Shown here piece after piece: positions 45,901 through 53,205 of a DNA stretch of 64,000 nt. A program made the position numbers and the translations under genes. Location: NCBI GenBank assembly GCA_035692985.1, contig DASSHG010000009.1, positions 124,001 through 188,000 on the forward strand, written 5' to 3'. Within the stretch, counting starts at the first letter, position 1, and every line of letters starts with the position of its first letter. The notes below the pieces were generated by a model. The model was given only the letters and a program-made list of their open reading frames with translations. It was not told where the DNA came from and did no database searches. Origin of the DNA: JARIHC01 sp035692985. GTDB taxonomy: Bacteria > Patescibacteriota > Saccharimonadia > Saccharimonadales > UBA4665.

Positions 45901-46970
45901 TCCCCGGAAGTATAAGAATCGCCCAGACCAAGATAATCCGTCAAAGAGCCGATACTGGTGGCCGGCGCCAACTCATATGTTCCGCTAGCTGCCGGGCCAC
46001 CGTCCGGAACCTCAAAACTCAGCAGCCCGTCATTTATGAAACGTATATGCGTTGCGGTGTGCAAGCCGGCAATTTGCTGGCTTGCAAAGGGCCAATATTC
46101 GTGCCCCTGGCAATTATTGGCTTGCCAGGAAGGTGAGCTGCCGGCGCAGGTACTGAGATCATACACTTTAAACGAGGGTGCCTGTCCATTCTCAACGGCC
46201 ACAAACCGTCCATCGTCACTAACCGCCACCTGGGCGTCCTGGGGTTCCGATCCGCCCGGGCTGTTAAAAGCCGGCGCGAATGGCAACACCTCTAAAGAGG
46301 ACAGGTTAATCCGCGCGAAATATCCGTATATCGTCTCCACCACGATCCAGCTGCCGTTATCGGAAAAAGCAGTGGCCTGGGCATGGGCTAACAGTGGTCG
46401 GCCGCTGGCGTCCAATAACTTATGTTTCGGCGGCGCCGTCATCTGTTTGGCGGTCAGCTGCCCAAGCGCGTTACGCTGGTCTTTCATCACCGCTAACGGA
46501 TCGTCGTACATACTCACATAAGAGCCGCCGGTGCTGGCTCCAGTGAAAGTTAGCATGTTCAAGGCTTTCGGCCAGGCTGCTAACACCTGCTGGTTTACAT
46601 ACGGACGCAGCGGCAATGCCTCGTCAGTGCCGTTAAAGATGACGTTCTCGCTGTCACTATCCAGCATGCCAAAAGCTGTCGGCGTAAAGCAGCCGGTCTG
46701 CCTAGTCTGGCTGCCGGCCAAACGATACGTCAGTGCCGTGCAATCCAAATTACTAAAGAGATGGGACTGATTCTGCATACTGTTTACCTCGCTGACCCGC
46801 TTGATCGCCACCGCGCTAGGACTCGCCCATTGCGGCTGCATGTCTATGCCCGCCGCGCTATGGTTAACGGCCCGAAGATGCCCCACCCCAGATACACTAA
46901 GCAACACCACAGCTAGCAACAAATATACTGCGCGGAACGCCACTCCTTTGAATAGTCTAAAACGCCTCAT
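42984..46970 (-). CDS. SGNH hydrolase fused in frame to a second membrane protein
   Basis: One 1328-codon frame covers what look like two proteins. Residues 1-940: signal segment (about 12-30), a beta-propeller-like region (about 90-340), an SGNH/GDSL esterase domain with GDSYTSGEG (350-358), VSVGGNDIGF and a HPNALGHEL catalytic His-Asp block near 625, a thrombospondin-3-like Asp-rich calcium region near 785-810, and a C-terminal membrane helix with a basic end. Residues 943-1328: a new N-terminal membrane helix, an outside domain, three further helices and a Pro/Arg-rich tail. The link between them is AT-rich and not protein-like. A TACAAT box lies 7 nt before the internal ATG at 44144. The real gene structure may be two genes. 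Confidence 0.7.
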   Translation of the reverse strand: MRRFRLFKGVAFRAVYLLLAVVLLSVSGVGHLRAVNHSAAGIDMQPQWASPSAVAIKRVSEVNSMQNQSHLFSNLDCTALTYRLAGSQTRQTGCFTPTAFGMLDSDSENVIFNGTDEALPLRPYVNQQVLAAWPKALNMLTFTGASTGGSYVSMYDDPLAVMKDQRNALGQLTAKQMTAPPKHKLLDASGRPLLAHAQATAFSDNGSWIVVETIYGYFARINLSSLEVLPFAPAFNSPGGSEPQDAQVAVSDDGRFVAVENGQAPSFKVYDLSTCAGSSPSWQANNCQGHEYWPFASQQIAGLHTATHIRFINDGLLSFEVPDGGPAASGTYELAPATSIGSLTDYLGLGDSYTSGEGAFDYLPGTDTVDNTCHLSARSYPLLLTTDLFSMAGGHSVACSGAVINDISGTGDSYRGQVKNGTSLGALESLQPERLNEILADYSPGYVSQALFVGQYQPRVVTVSVGGNDIGFGDILQKCVVPHISRHTSDGTCYNTYESRQEVVDLVDRTVPRWTALYQQLRALSPGTTIYAVGYPSIASDTGSCALNVNLSKGELEFAEELIHYLDGSVQQAAAAAGVPYVDISQALAGHRLCEASGSAVAVNGLTAGNDFGALGVNVLGRESYHPNALGHELIEQAILRQTNNLTVDTDSQSAPALDSGNLLDAPKTGRTINTLVPDNMTVRVVRPGTSISLRADGAPDGLRANTAYQVHMDGPEGIVLASLASGSDSDLAGMVAIPGGTSHGGHSIDITGIEQNGQPADITQPIYVADTNGDADDDGIADTTDSCPYAVNSGQDTDTDGVDDICDGMIGPAVAPEGGAGGSSAPRVPQRLGPLSASFAPIGHVLGITAAGQVKLSPQSTGHVRSRSHSQPAFSRPAVSGDLEAASLLTIGCISLAISFWGWRRIIKSCRNYFGKLCSNLGKNIGKNNYKNRGPCFTIVIMRKFGVVVFSLILFISLLALAFSTSSNIAFTNPHKLQGWLNDSNLYGAFVESAIDQAEQTAGTDQSGGISLSDTAVKQAAESSFSSHALNQDVNTFLNSNYAWLNSKASKPNFSIDLTGAKQDFAQKVGNYVKTYLTGLPACTAAQTAQINLQTADPLTLSCRPAGVDPATVGSQVTGQISTSTEFLSDPVVTAANVNPNGSINSPAQPYYQRFSALPGIYQSATKIPWVAGVLALLSLIAVIFIAPRKRKGLKAIVIVLALSGLVMIATKLVSNQAFNSIKKHAFNASTVGELQKALTVFLRHAENQLVKVDLWFGIGYLLLALALVAALIITRQRGLRIPKPLQSAVPTEGPAAAPLPKENNTPPTLAKPAPRPRRPKPPRLVQ
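44145..44157 (-). promoter_or_regulatory. Internal leaderless-type promoter before ATG 44144
   Basis: On the minus strand TACAAT (44157-44152) is followed by 7 nt and the ATG at 44144, the same spacing seen at many gene starts in this window. It would give a separate 386-aa membrane protein from the end of the long frame. Confidence 0.45.
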
Positions 46971-47073
46971 CGGTGGCGCCCACTATCGTCTTAACTCTCC
47001 TGCCCCACAAGCATAAGCGTCCAGAAAACCATTAAAACTTAATGACCATTTAATGTACTCAAACAGGCATTGC

Positions 47074-47085
47074 TATACTATCTCC
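47074..47085 (+). promoter_or_regulatory. Leaderless promoter of the HIT gene
   Basis: TATACT (47074-47079), preceded by TGC as an extended -10, ends 6 nt before ATG 47086. Confidence 0.6.
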
Positions 47086-47478
47086 ATGCCCGACACGATT
47101 TTCACCAAGATTATTAAAGGCGAGATCCCCTGCCACAAACTCTACGAAGACGCCGCCACCCTAGCCTTTCTGGACATCCACCCCGTCCAGCCCGGCCACA
47201 CTTTAATAATCCCCAAAAAACAGATTGAATTCGTCTGGGATTTGCCGGCAGAAGACTACCAGAAACTCATGGCCACGACCCTAAAAATAGCCAAACAACT
47301 GCGCGCCAAGTTAGGCACCAAATACGTTGGCGAGCGGATTGTGGGGGTTGATGTACCGCACGCTCACGTCCAGCTGATCCCGTTTAACACTGTGGATGAG
47401 TTCAAAGCCTCGCAAGATATGGAGGGCGACCCTGACCACACCGCACTGGCGCAGATGGCCAAGAAACTTGCCCTGTAA
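47086..47478 (+). CDS. HIT family protein
   Basis: The 130-aa product has the HIT fold: TIFTKIIKGEIPCHKLYED at the N-terminus, HPVQPGHTLIIPKK in the middle and VPHAHVQLIPF at the active site. The third His of the HxHxH motif is Gln, as in the HxHxQ of GalT-type enzymes. The zinc Cys of the usual CIFC start are absent. These enzymes cleave nucleoside phosphoramidates or dinucleoside polyphosphates. ATG 47086 is preferred by family N-terminus and by TATACT 6 nt upstream. Confidence 0.88.
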   Translation: MPDTIFTKIIKGEIPCHKLYEDAATLAFLDIHPVQPGHTLIIPKKQIEFVWDLPAEDYQKLMATTLKIAKQLRAKLGTKYVGERIVGVDVPHAHVQLIPFNTVDEFKASQDMEGDPDHTALAQMAKKLAL

Positions 47479-47492
47479 GCTACAATAAGAAT

Positions 47493-47675
47493 ATGAACCT
47501 GTTGTACTCCATCTTCTTCGGTGCCGGTGTCGCCGCGGTGGCTTATACGAGATTGGGACGTCGCGCCGGCTATGGCAATACCCAAAACGTTTGGCTCATC
47601 ACAGGCGTAGTTTTCGTGATTGCCACAGTTATCTTCTTGACGGTTTTCTCGTTCCTCCCGCATTCGGGCAAATAG
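47493..47675 (+). CDS. Small two-helix membrane protein (60 aa)
   Basis: The product has hydrophobic segments at about residues 4-19 and 34-54, joined by a basic loop (TRLGRRAGYGN). No ribosome-binding site is present; TACAAT at 47481-47486 ends 6 nt before the ATG, which supports a leaderless start. No family is known. Confidence 0.65.
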   Translation: MNLLYSIFFGAGVAAVAYTRLGRRAGYGNTQNVWLITGVVFVIATVIFLTVFSFLPHSGK

Positions 47676-47731
47676 CCGTTTAATACCAATTCCAGGTTGC
47701 TCTCTTCCCTGTTAGCTGATACTATGTGGCC

Positions 47732-48583
47732 ATGGATGAAAGGGGGCTGGGTAAGAGGTTGCAACAGGCGCGTCAAAGCGCCGGTTTAACGCAGCAGCAA
47801 CTTTGTCAAAAAGCCAATCTCAGCTTCTCTACCCTGACTAAGATTGAACGCGGCGCCATCAAGTCGCCGTCTATTTTCACGATTCAGGCGATTGCCGGAG
47901 CTCTTAACCTCAACCTGGACGAACTGGTTGGCAACTCGGCCTCCCCTGCCCGATCCAGCCGCCACCTCGGTAAGACCAAGAGCGGCGCCAGCTTTATCTA
48001 CTTCGACATAAACGGCTGCCTGGTGAGTTCCGACCAAGCTGCCTTTCCAAGGATATCTGCCGACACCGGTAAGCCCCCCGATCTCATAGAGTCCGCCTAC
48101 TGGCATTTCAACGATCAAGGCCGCCGCGGACAGCTCAATATGGCCGACTTCAACGTCAAACTGTCCAAAAAAATTGGTGTCGGCGAACTGGATTGGCAAA
48201 AATACTATCTGGAGGCCGTTAATCCGGTCACCGAGATGCACGAGATCGTCAAATGGGCTGCCAGACATTATAAAATCGGCCTGCTGACCAATACCTTGCC
48301 CGACCTAGTCACGGCTTTACGTGCCAGCGGTCAAATTCCGGACGTCCCATATGACGTTATCATTGATTCGTCAGAGGTTGGCGTTGTAAAGCCGGAGATT
48401 GAGATATATAAGATTGCCGGTCAAAAAGCTGACTGCCCGCCGGAAGAAATCATGCTGATTGACGACACCAGGGCTAACCTAATGGCCGCCGCTAAACTTG
48501 GTTGGCACGCTATGTTGTTCGATGACGCCCAGCCGGAAAAATCAGCCGCCGCGGTCCGCCAAGCCCTGGAACCGGCTGGCTAA
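47732..48583 (+). CDS. XRE-type HTH fused to HAD-like hydrolase
   Basis: The 283-aa product has an N-terminal Cro/C1-type helix-turn-helix (about residues 6-65: LGKRLQQARQSAGLTQQQL, SFSTLTKIERGAI, IQAIAGALNLNLDELV). A HAD domain follows (about 87-275) with motif I FDINGCL (Asp92-Ile-Asn94), motif II LLTNT, motif III Lys in VVKPEIEIY and motif IV MLIDDTRANL. Normal HAD phosphatases have DxD in motif I; here the second Asp, the acid/base, is Asn. The protein may be a metabolite-sensing regulator rather than an enzyme. ATG 47732 is favoured over GTG 47726. Confidence 0.85.
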   Translation: MDERGLGKRLQQARQSAGLTQQQLCQKANLSFSTLTKIERGAIKSPSIFTIQAIAGALNLNLDELVGNSASPARSSRHLGKTKSGASFIYFDINGCLVSSDQAAFPRISADTGKPPDLIESAYWHFNDQGRRGQLNMADFNVKLSKKIGVGELDWQKYYLEAVNPVTEMHEIVKWAARHYKIGLLTNTLPDLVTALRASGQIPDVPYDVIIDSSEVGVVKPEIEIYKIAGQKADCPPEEIMLIDDTRANLMAAAKLGWHAMLFDDAQPEKSAAAVRQALEPAG

Positions 48584-48587
48584 GCCA

Positions 48588-51140
48588 CTAAGCGGCGAAT
48601 CTTTTTTGTTCGGTCTCGATACTGGCCAGCAGCGCTTCGGCCTCTGTTAATTGTTGTTTGGTCTGCTCCACCACTGCTGGCGGGGCGTTATTTACATAGC
48701 TTTTGTTAGCCAGCCGGCTTTCTAATTGCTTTATGAGTGCCGCCTGCTTATCGTGTTTAGCTGCCAGCTCTTTCATATAGGCCTGCGCCGTACGCTGGTC
48801 AATGTTCAGCCAGCAATTGTACTTTGTGCTGGTCAGGTGCAGTCCGGCGCCGTCTTTCACCTCTATTACATCCTGCAATTTGGCCAGACGTTTGATGATC
48901 GCGGCGTTATTCTGTATAAACGGTTCATTGACATGGTACAAGGTGACATCGGAAACCTGGAGTGCCCGCAAAATAAAGCGCGACTCGGTCACAATGGCTT
49001 GGAGCTGTGAAAAATCAGCCGCAAGCCGCTTATCGTTATTGATAATTTTACCGCGGATGCGGCCTGCCAGCACCGAATCCTGCTCCCAACCTAGCGTTTG
49101 CCAGACGGTTTCCGTCACGAACGGCGCGAACGGATGGGTCAGCACCAAAACCTGCTCTAACAGATACGCCAGCAGCGGTTTGTTGGGCTCGGTCTTGCTG
49201 GTTTCGATGTACCAATCGGCCAGATCGTCCCACACGAAATGGTAAAGCGCAGTGTAGGCCTCGGCGAAACGGTAGCGCTCCAAGTCGGCGTCAATCTTCT
49301 CTTGTGACTGTTGTAATTTACTCAATATCCAATGGTCGGCAGCAGTTTTCGGCTTGGCTGCTGAATGCTCCGGCTGGTCGCCAACCACACCTTCTATATA
49401 ACGGGCGATATTCCACAATTTATTAGCGAAATTACGGGCGCCAACCAGCTTGCTCTCGTCGTACGGGCGGTTATTGCCGGCCGATTCGTCGCTGACAATG
49501 CCCATGCGGAAGGCGTCGGAACCATATTCAGTCACTTTATCGATAGGATTGACTACATTGCCCTTGCTTTTGCTCATTTTCTGGCCGTGGGGATCCTGGA
49601 TCAGGCCGTGCAGGTAAACATCGCTGAATGGCACTTGGCCAGTCTCGTAGAGCCCCATCATGATCATCCGCGATACCCAGGGATAAAGGATGTCCGCCCC
49701 TGTTTCCATGACCGACAACGGATAGAAATCCTTAAATTCCTGGCCGTCGGGATAATTTAATGTAGCGTAAGGCCAGGAACCGCTGGAGAACCAGGTGTCA
49801 AACACATCCGGATCGCGTCGGTAGGTTTTATCGTCTACCTTGAGCTCTTCCTTGCCTACCCGCTCGTCATAGATCCAATCATCCGGGTCATTGGCATTCT
49901 GGAAAGCCGGAATGGGGATTCCCCAGGCGATCTGCCGGCTAATATTCCAGTCTTTTAAACCTTCCAGGTAAGTGATTAGCTGGCGCCGTTTGCTCTCTGG
50001 GTGAAAAGTAATTTTTTTGTCTTGGAGCGCTTGGATGGCGGCCTGGGCCAACGGCTTAACGCTGATGAACCACTGTTCGCGCAGTAGCGGCTGGATGACC
50101 GTATCGCATTTATAACAGTGGCCGACGTTGTGTTTGTGGTCTTCCCTGCCGGCTAAAACTCCCTGCTCCCGCAGGTCTTCGACGACTTTTTTGCGGCCTT
50201 CGTCGACATCCAGTCCCCGGTACGCTTCCGGCACGTCAACCAGCTTGCCCTCATGGCTAATAACGGATACGAATGGGAGGTCGTGGCGCTGGCCTATCTC
50301 AAAGTCGTTAGGATCGTGGGCCGGCGTTACCTTCACGGCACCAGTGCCGAATTTCATATCTACGAAATCGTCGGCGATGACCGGGATTTCACGGTTGGTC
50401 AGGGGTAATTTCACGGTCTTGCCGACCAATCCGTTATAGCGTTTATCTTTAGGATTAACGGCCACGGCGGTGTCGCCAAGCATAGTCTCCGGCCGGGTGG
50501 TAGCCACCACCAGTTCCCCGCTGCCATCCGTGAGAGGATAGCGGATTTGCCACAGGTGCCCGTCATCTTCTTTATAAACTACCTCGATATCGGCAAAGGC
50601 GGTACCATGGTAGGTGCAGAAATTTACTAATCGCTCACCCCTGTAAATTAGGCCTTCATCCCACATTTTTTTGAAAGTCGCGTAGGCTTGGCGGACGATT
50701 TTATCATCCAGCGTGAAAGTATAGTGCCCCCAGTCGACGCTGGCGCCCAGCTGCCGGATCTGGGTCTCGAAATTGTCGCGGTTGAGCTGCACGAAATCCC
50801 AGATTTGCTCATAAAGTTCTTCGCGTGACAGGTCAAAGCGGCTTTTCCCCCGTTTGGCGAGCTCTTTTTCATAAACTACCTGGGTTTCGAAACCGGCGTG
50901 ATCGGCGCCGGGCACGAACAATACATTGTCGCCTTTTTGCCGGTGGTAACGGATAAGGATATCTTCCAAAGCCAGAGTTAGGCCGTGACCCAAATGCAGG
51001 TTGCCGTTGGCGTTTGGCGGAGGCACGACAATACTGTAGCCCTTCCCTTTCCCGCTGGGCCTAAAAGCGCCGCTTTTTTCCCACAGGGCGTAGATGTCGC
51101 TCTCGTATTCGCCAGGCTGATAAGTTTTTGGCAACTTCAT
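48588..51140 (-). CDS. valS: Valyl-tRNA synthetase
   Basis: The 850-aa product is a class I synthetase. The HIGH motif lies in PPPNANGNLHLGHGLTLA (about residues 36-53), the CP1 editing domain is present with TTRPETMLGDTAVAVNP, and KMSKS lies in GQKMSKSKGNVVNP (about 516-529). The anticodon-binding domain and the C-terminal coiled coil (about 780-850) are complete. It charges tRNA-Val. TATGAT on the minus strand about 9 nt before the ATG suggests a very short leader. Confidence 0.95.
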   Translation of the reverse strand: MKLPKTYQPGEYESDIYALWEKSGAFRPSGKGKGYSIVVPPPNANGNLHLGHGLTLALEDILIRYHRQKGDNVLFVPGADHAGFETQVVYEKELAKRGKSRFDLSREELYEQIWDFVQLNRDNFETQIRQLGASVDWGHYTFTLDDKIVRQAYATFKKMWDEGLIYRGERLVNFCTYHGTAFADIEVVYKEDDGHLWQIRYPLTDGSGELVVATTRPETMLGDTAVAVNPKDKRYNGLVGKTVKLPLTNREIPVIADDFVDMKFGTGAVKVTPAHDPNDFEIGQRHDLPFVSVISHEGKLVDVPEAYRGLDVDEGRKKVVEDLREQGVLAGREDHKHNVGHCYKCDTVIQPLLREQWFISVKPLAQAAIQALQDKKITFHPESKRRQLITYLEGLKDWNISRQIAWGIPIPAFQNANDPDDWIYDERVGKEELKVDDKTYRRDPDVFDTWFSSGSWPYATLNYPDGQEFKDFYPLSVMETGADILYPWVSRMIMMGLYETGQVPFSDVYLHGLIQDPHGQKMSKSKGNVVNPIDKVTEYGSDAFRMGIVSDESAGNNRPYDESKLVGARNFANKLWNIARYIEGVVGDQPEHSAAKPKTAADHWILSKLQQSQEKIDADLERYRFAEAYTALYHFVWDDLADWYIETSKTEPNKPLLAYLLEQVLVLTHPFAPFVTETVWQTLGWEQDSVLAGRIRGKIINNDKRLAADFSQLQAIVTESRFILRALQVSDVTLYHVNEPFIQNNAAIIKRLAKLQDVIEVKDGAGLHLTSTKYNCWLNIDQRTAQAYMKELAAKHDKQAALIKQLESRLANKSYVNNAPPAVVEQTKQQLTEAEALLASIETEQKRFAA

Positions 51141-51166
51141 ACGTCTTTCATCATATCACCTCTGTA

Positions 51167-51216
51167 AAAATTTAAGAAGTTAATAAATGCTTCACATGAA
51201 ATTTTTCTTAAATTTT
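51167..51216 (-). terminator. AT-rich hairpin between tsaD and valS
   Basis: AAAATTTAAGAA (51167-51178) and TTCTTAAATTTT (51205-51216) are a perfect 12-bp inverted repeat. On the minus strand the hairpin lies downstream of tsaD and runs into TTTTTACAG, so it may be an intrinsic terminator, although it has almost no G-C pairs. Confidence 0.4.
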
Positions 51217-51235
51217 CATTAAGTTTTAATTAAAT

Positions 51236-52294
51236 TTACATAGATAGGTTGGGGTCGACAGTCAGAGAGTAGGGGTCGACCTCGCGTTGCTCACACATGG
51301 CTTTGAAACATCCCAGGGTAGCGACCATGGCGCCGTTGTCGGTGCACAGCTTGAGATCAGGATATTCTAAGAGCAGGGGAATGACTTCTGTTAACTGTCG
51401 GCGCAACTCCTGGTTGGCCGCCACACCGCCGGCTATCACCACGCTTTTTGGCGCGAACTCATCGTAAGCCAAGCGGGCTTTGCCGGCAATTGTTTCTATA
51501 GCTACACGTTGAAAGCTGGCGGCAATATCGGCTTTCTGGCCGCTGGAGAGCCGCTGTGGCAGCTTTGTAGAAGGAAAATCGTATTTCTCCCCGATTTCCG
51601 CCTGGGCCAGCCTGAGAACGGCTGTTTTGAGTCCGCTGAAGCTGAAATCGTATTTGGCTACCTGGGCTTTGGGCAGTTGGTACTTGGAGGTGTCACCTTT
51701 TTCGGCTTCTCGGGCAACTGAGGGGCCGCCAGGGTAGGGCAGGCCGAGCATTTTGGCCACTTTGTCGAAAGCTTCGCCGATGGCATCATCCTGGGTCTGG
51801 CCTAGCAGCCGGTAGTTAAAGTAATTCTTGAATAAGGCTAGCTGGGTGTGTCCACCGGAAACAATAATAGCCAAACAGGGGAAGTCAGGCTGTTTGGCAG
51901 GCAGCTGATAGCGGGGCAGGGAAGCTTTGGTCAAGAAATTAGCGTAGACGTGAGCCTCGACATGATTGATCCCGTACAGGGGTTTTTTGTGGGTGATGGC
52001 TAGCGTGCGTGCGGTCATAACGCCGATAAGCAGACTGCCGCTGAGTCCCGCGCCGTAGGTAACGGCGATGGCGTCGATATCGTTCCAGGTGCATTTGGCG
52101 TTTTCTAATGTCTGGTGGATAACAGGGAGGATAACTTCGATATGGCTGCGGGCGGCAATTTCCGGCACGACGCCCCCGTATTTGGCATGCAAATCCATAC
52201 TGCTGGCCACGACGTCGCTGAGCAGCGTATCGCCATCTTCTACAATGGCTGCCGCCGTTTCATCACAACTGGTTTCAATCCCGAGGACTTTCAT
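51236..52294 (-). CDS. tsaD: tRNA N6-threonylcarbamoyladenosine transferase TsaD
   Basis: The 352-aa product is an ASKHA ATPase-fold enzyme that transfers the threonylcarbamoyl group to A37 of ANN-decoding tRNAs. MKVLGIETSCDETAAAIV is the family start, INHVEAH holds the metal-binding His residues, and VSGGHTQL and LCTDNGAMVA are nucleotide-site motifs. ATG 52294 is chosen by the family N-terminus rather than 52312. TACACT on the minus strand lies 8 nt upstream. Partner genes tsaB, tsaC and tsaE are not in the window. Confidence 0.95.
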   Translation of the reverse strand: MKVLGIETSCDETAAAIVEDGDTLLSDVVASSMDLHAKYGGVVPEIAARSHIEVILPVIHQTLENAKCTWNDIDAIAVTYGAGLSGSLLIGVMTARTLAITHKKPLYGINHVEAHVYANFLTKASLPRYQLPAKQPDFPCLAIIVSGGHTQLALFKNYFNYRLLGQTQDDAIGEAFDKVAKMLGLPYPGGPSVAREAEKGDTSKYQLPKAQVAKYDFSFSGLKTAVLRLAQAEIGEKYDFPSTKLPQRLSSGQKADIAASFQRVAIETIAGKARLAYDEFAPKSVVIAGGVAANQELRRQLTEVIPLLLEYPDLKLCTDNGAMVATLGCFKAMCEQREVDPYSLTVDPNLSM

Positions 52295-52327
52295 TTGACA
52301 ATAGTGTAACACCAGATAGCCAACCTA

Positions 52328-52356
52328 TTGACAAAATACATAAAATTGTTTAAGAT
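52328..52356 (+). promoter_or_regulatory. Promoter of the LysM-like protein gene
   Basis: TTGACA (52328-52333) and TAAGAT (52351-52356) are 17 bp apart. The start site would be near 52363, giving a leader of about 5 nt before ATG 52368. Confidence 0.6.
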
Positions 52357-52367
52357 ATGTCGGAATA

Positions 52368-53183
52368 ATGAGAGACACAGCAGAAACAGTTTACGCGGCT
52401 GAATGGCCGGGGTTTCCAGGCGAAACTACAGCACGGCATCAGGCTCGTGGTGATCTTCGCACAGTCGACGAGAGCTTCAACAAATTTCTACCGGCGGACG
52501 CGTTAGTTAGGAATGAGGCCCTAAAAGCAGAGCAGACAACAGCTTTCAAAGAGACAGACGAGTCTCCGATTTATGATTATGAAATAGAAATACAGCGGCC
52601 TGTGCCAGCGCTGGAAGAGGTGTATGAACGGGTTAGTTGGCGCCAGCGGGCCAAACAGGCCATGGGCAAAGCTGGCGACGCGCTTAAAGAGGTGTCGGTT
52701 TCGGCTATTGCCATGGCTCAGGCCAAGGCCGAAGGGTTTTATGGTGATGAAGAGAAGGGCTCCAAGCGCAAGAAAGTAACGGAGGCGGTGGCAGGCATGC
52801 TAGTTCTCGGCGCGACAACTTATCTGGGCTCCAAGGGTCTGGTATCTTCAGGTTCGTCTCCCATGAGGACTGTCGAAACAGTGGTTCAAGCCAAGGCGAC
52901 AGCGGCGACCCATGTGTTTGATTTTAGGGCTCTCCATCATGTTGCTAACGTGGCACCGGAACATCATGAGCGTGTCAGGCAGATCACGGAAACCACACTG
53001 CACCACGGCGATAATACCTGGACTGTCGCTGAAAACCAGTTGCATGCCCATGGAGTAGCACATCCGTCTGACCTACGGACTGCGATAGATGACCAGAGGT
53101 TGATGAAGCTTAATCACATCAGCAAGTTACAAACTCTTAAATTGCAGGTGGGCGACAGGCTGAAATTGCTCAAGGTCTGGTAA
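52368..53183 (+). CDS. Membrane protein with C-terminal LysM-like domain
   Basis: The 271-aa product has a long acidic/basic cytosolic N-terminus (residues 1-140), one weakly hydrophobic helix (about 143-163) and a C-terminal region in which HHGDNTWTVAENQLHAHG and LQVGDRLKLLK resemble the two ends of a LysM peptidoglycan-binding module, although the spacing between them is long. It could tether the wall to the membrane (inference). It lies 22 bp before the MurE-like gene, which has its own promoter. Confidence 0.6.
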   Translation: MRDTAETVYAAEWPGFPGETTARHQARGDLRTVDESFNKFLPADALVRNEALKAEQTTAFKETDESPIYDYEIEIQRPVPALEEVYERVSWRQRAKQAMGKAGDALKEVSVSAIAMAQAKAEGFYGDEEKGSKRKKVTEAVAGMLVLGATTYLGSKGLVSSGSSPMRTVETVVQAKATAATHVFDFRALHHVANVAPEHHERVRQITETTLHHGDNTWTVAENQLHAHGVAHPSDLRTAIDDQRLMKLNHISKLQTLKLQVGDRLKLLKVW

Positions 53184-53192
53184 CTCTTCGAG

Positions 53193-53205
53193 TATACTAG
53201 GTGGC
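53193..53205 (+). promoter_or_regulatory. Leaderless promoter of the murE-like gene
   Basis: TATACT at 53193-53198 ends 7 nt before ATG 53206. No ribosome-binding site is present. Confidence 0.55.
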
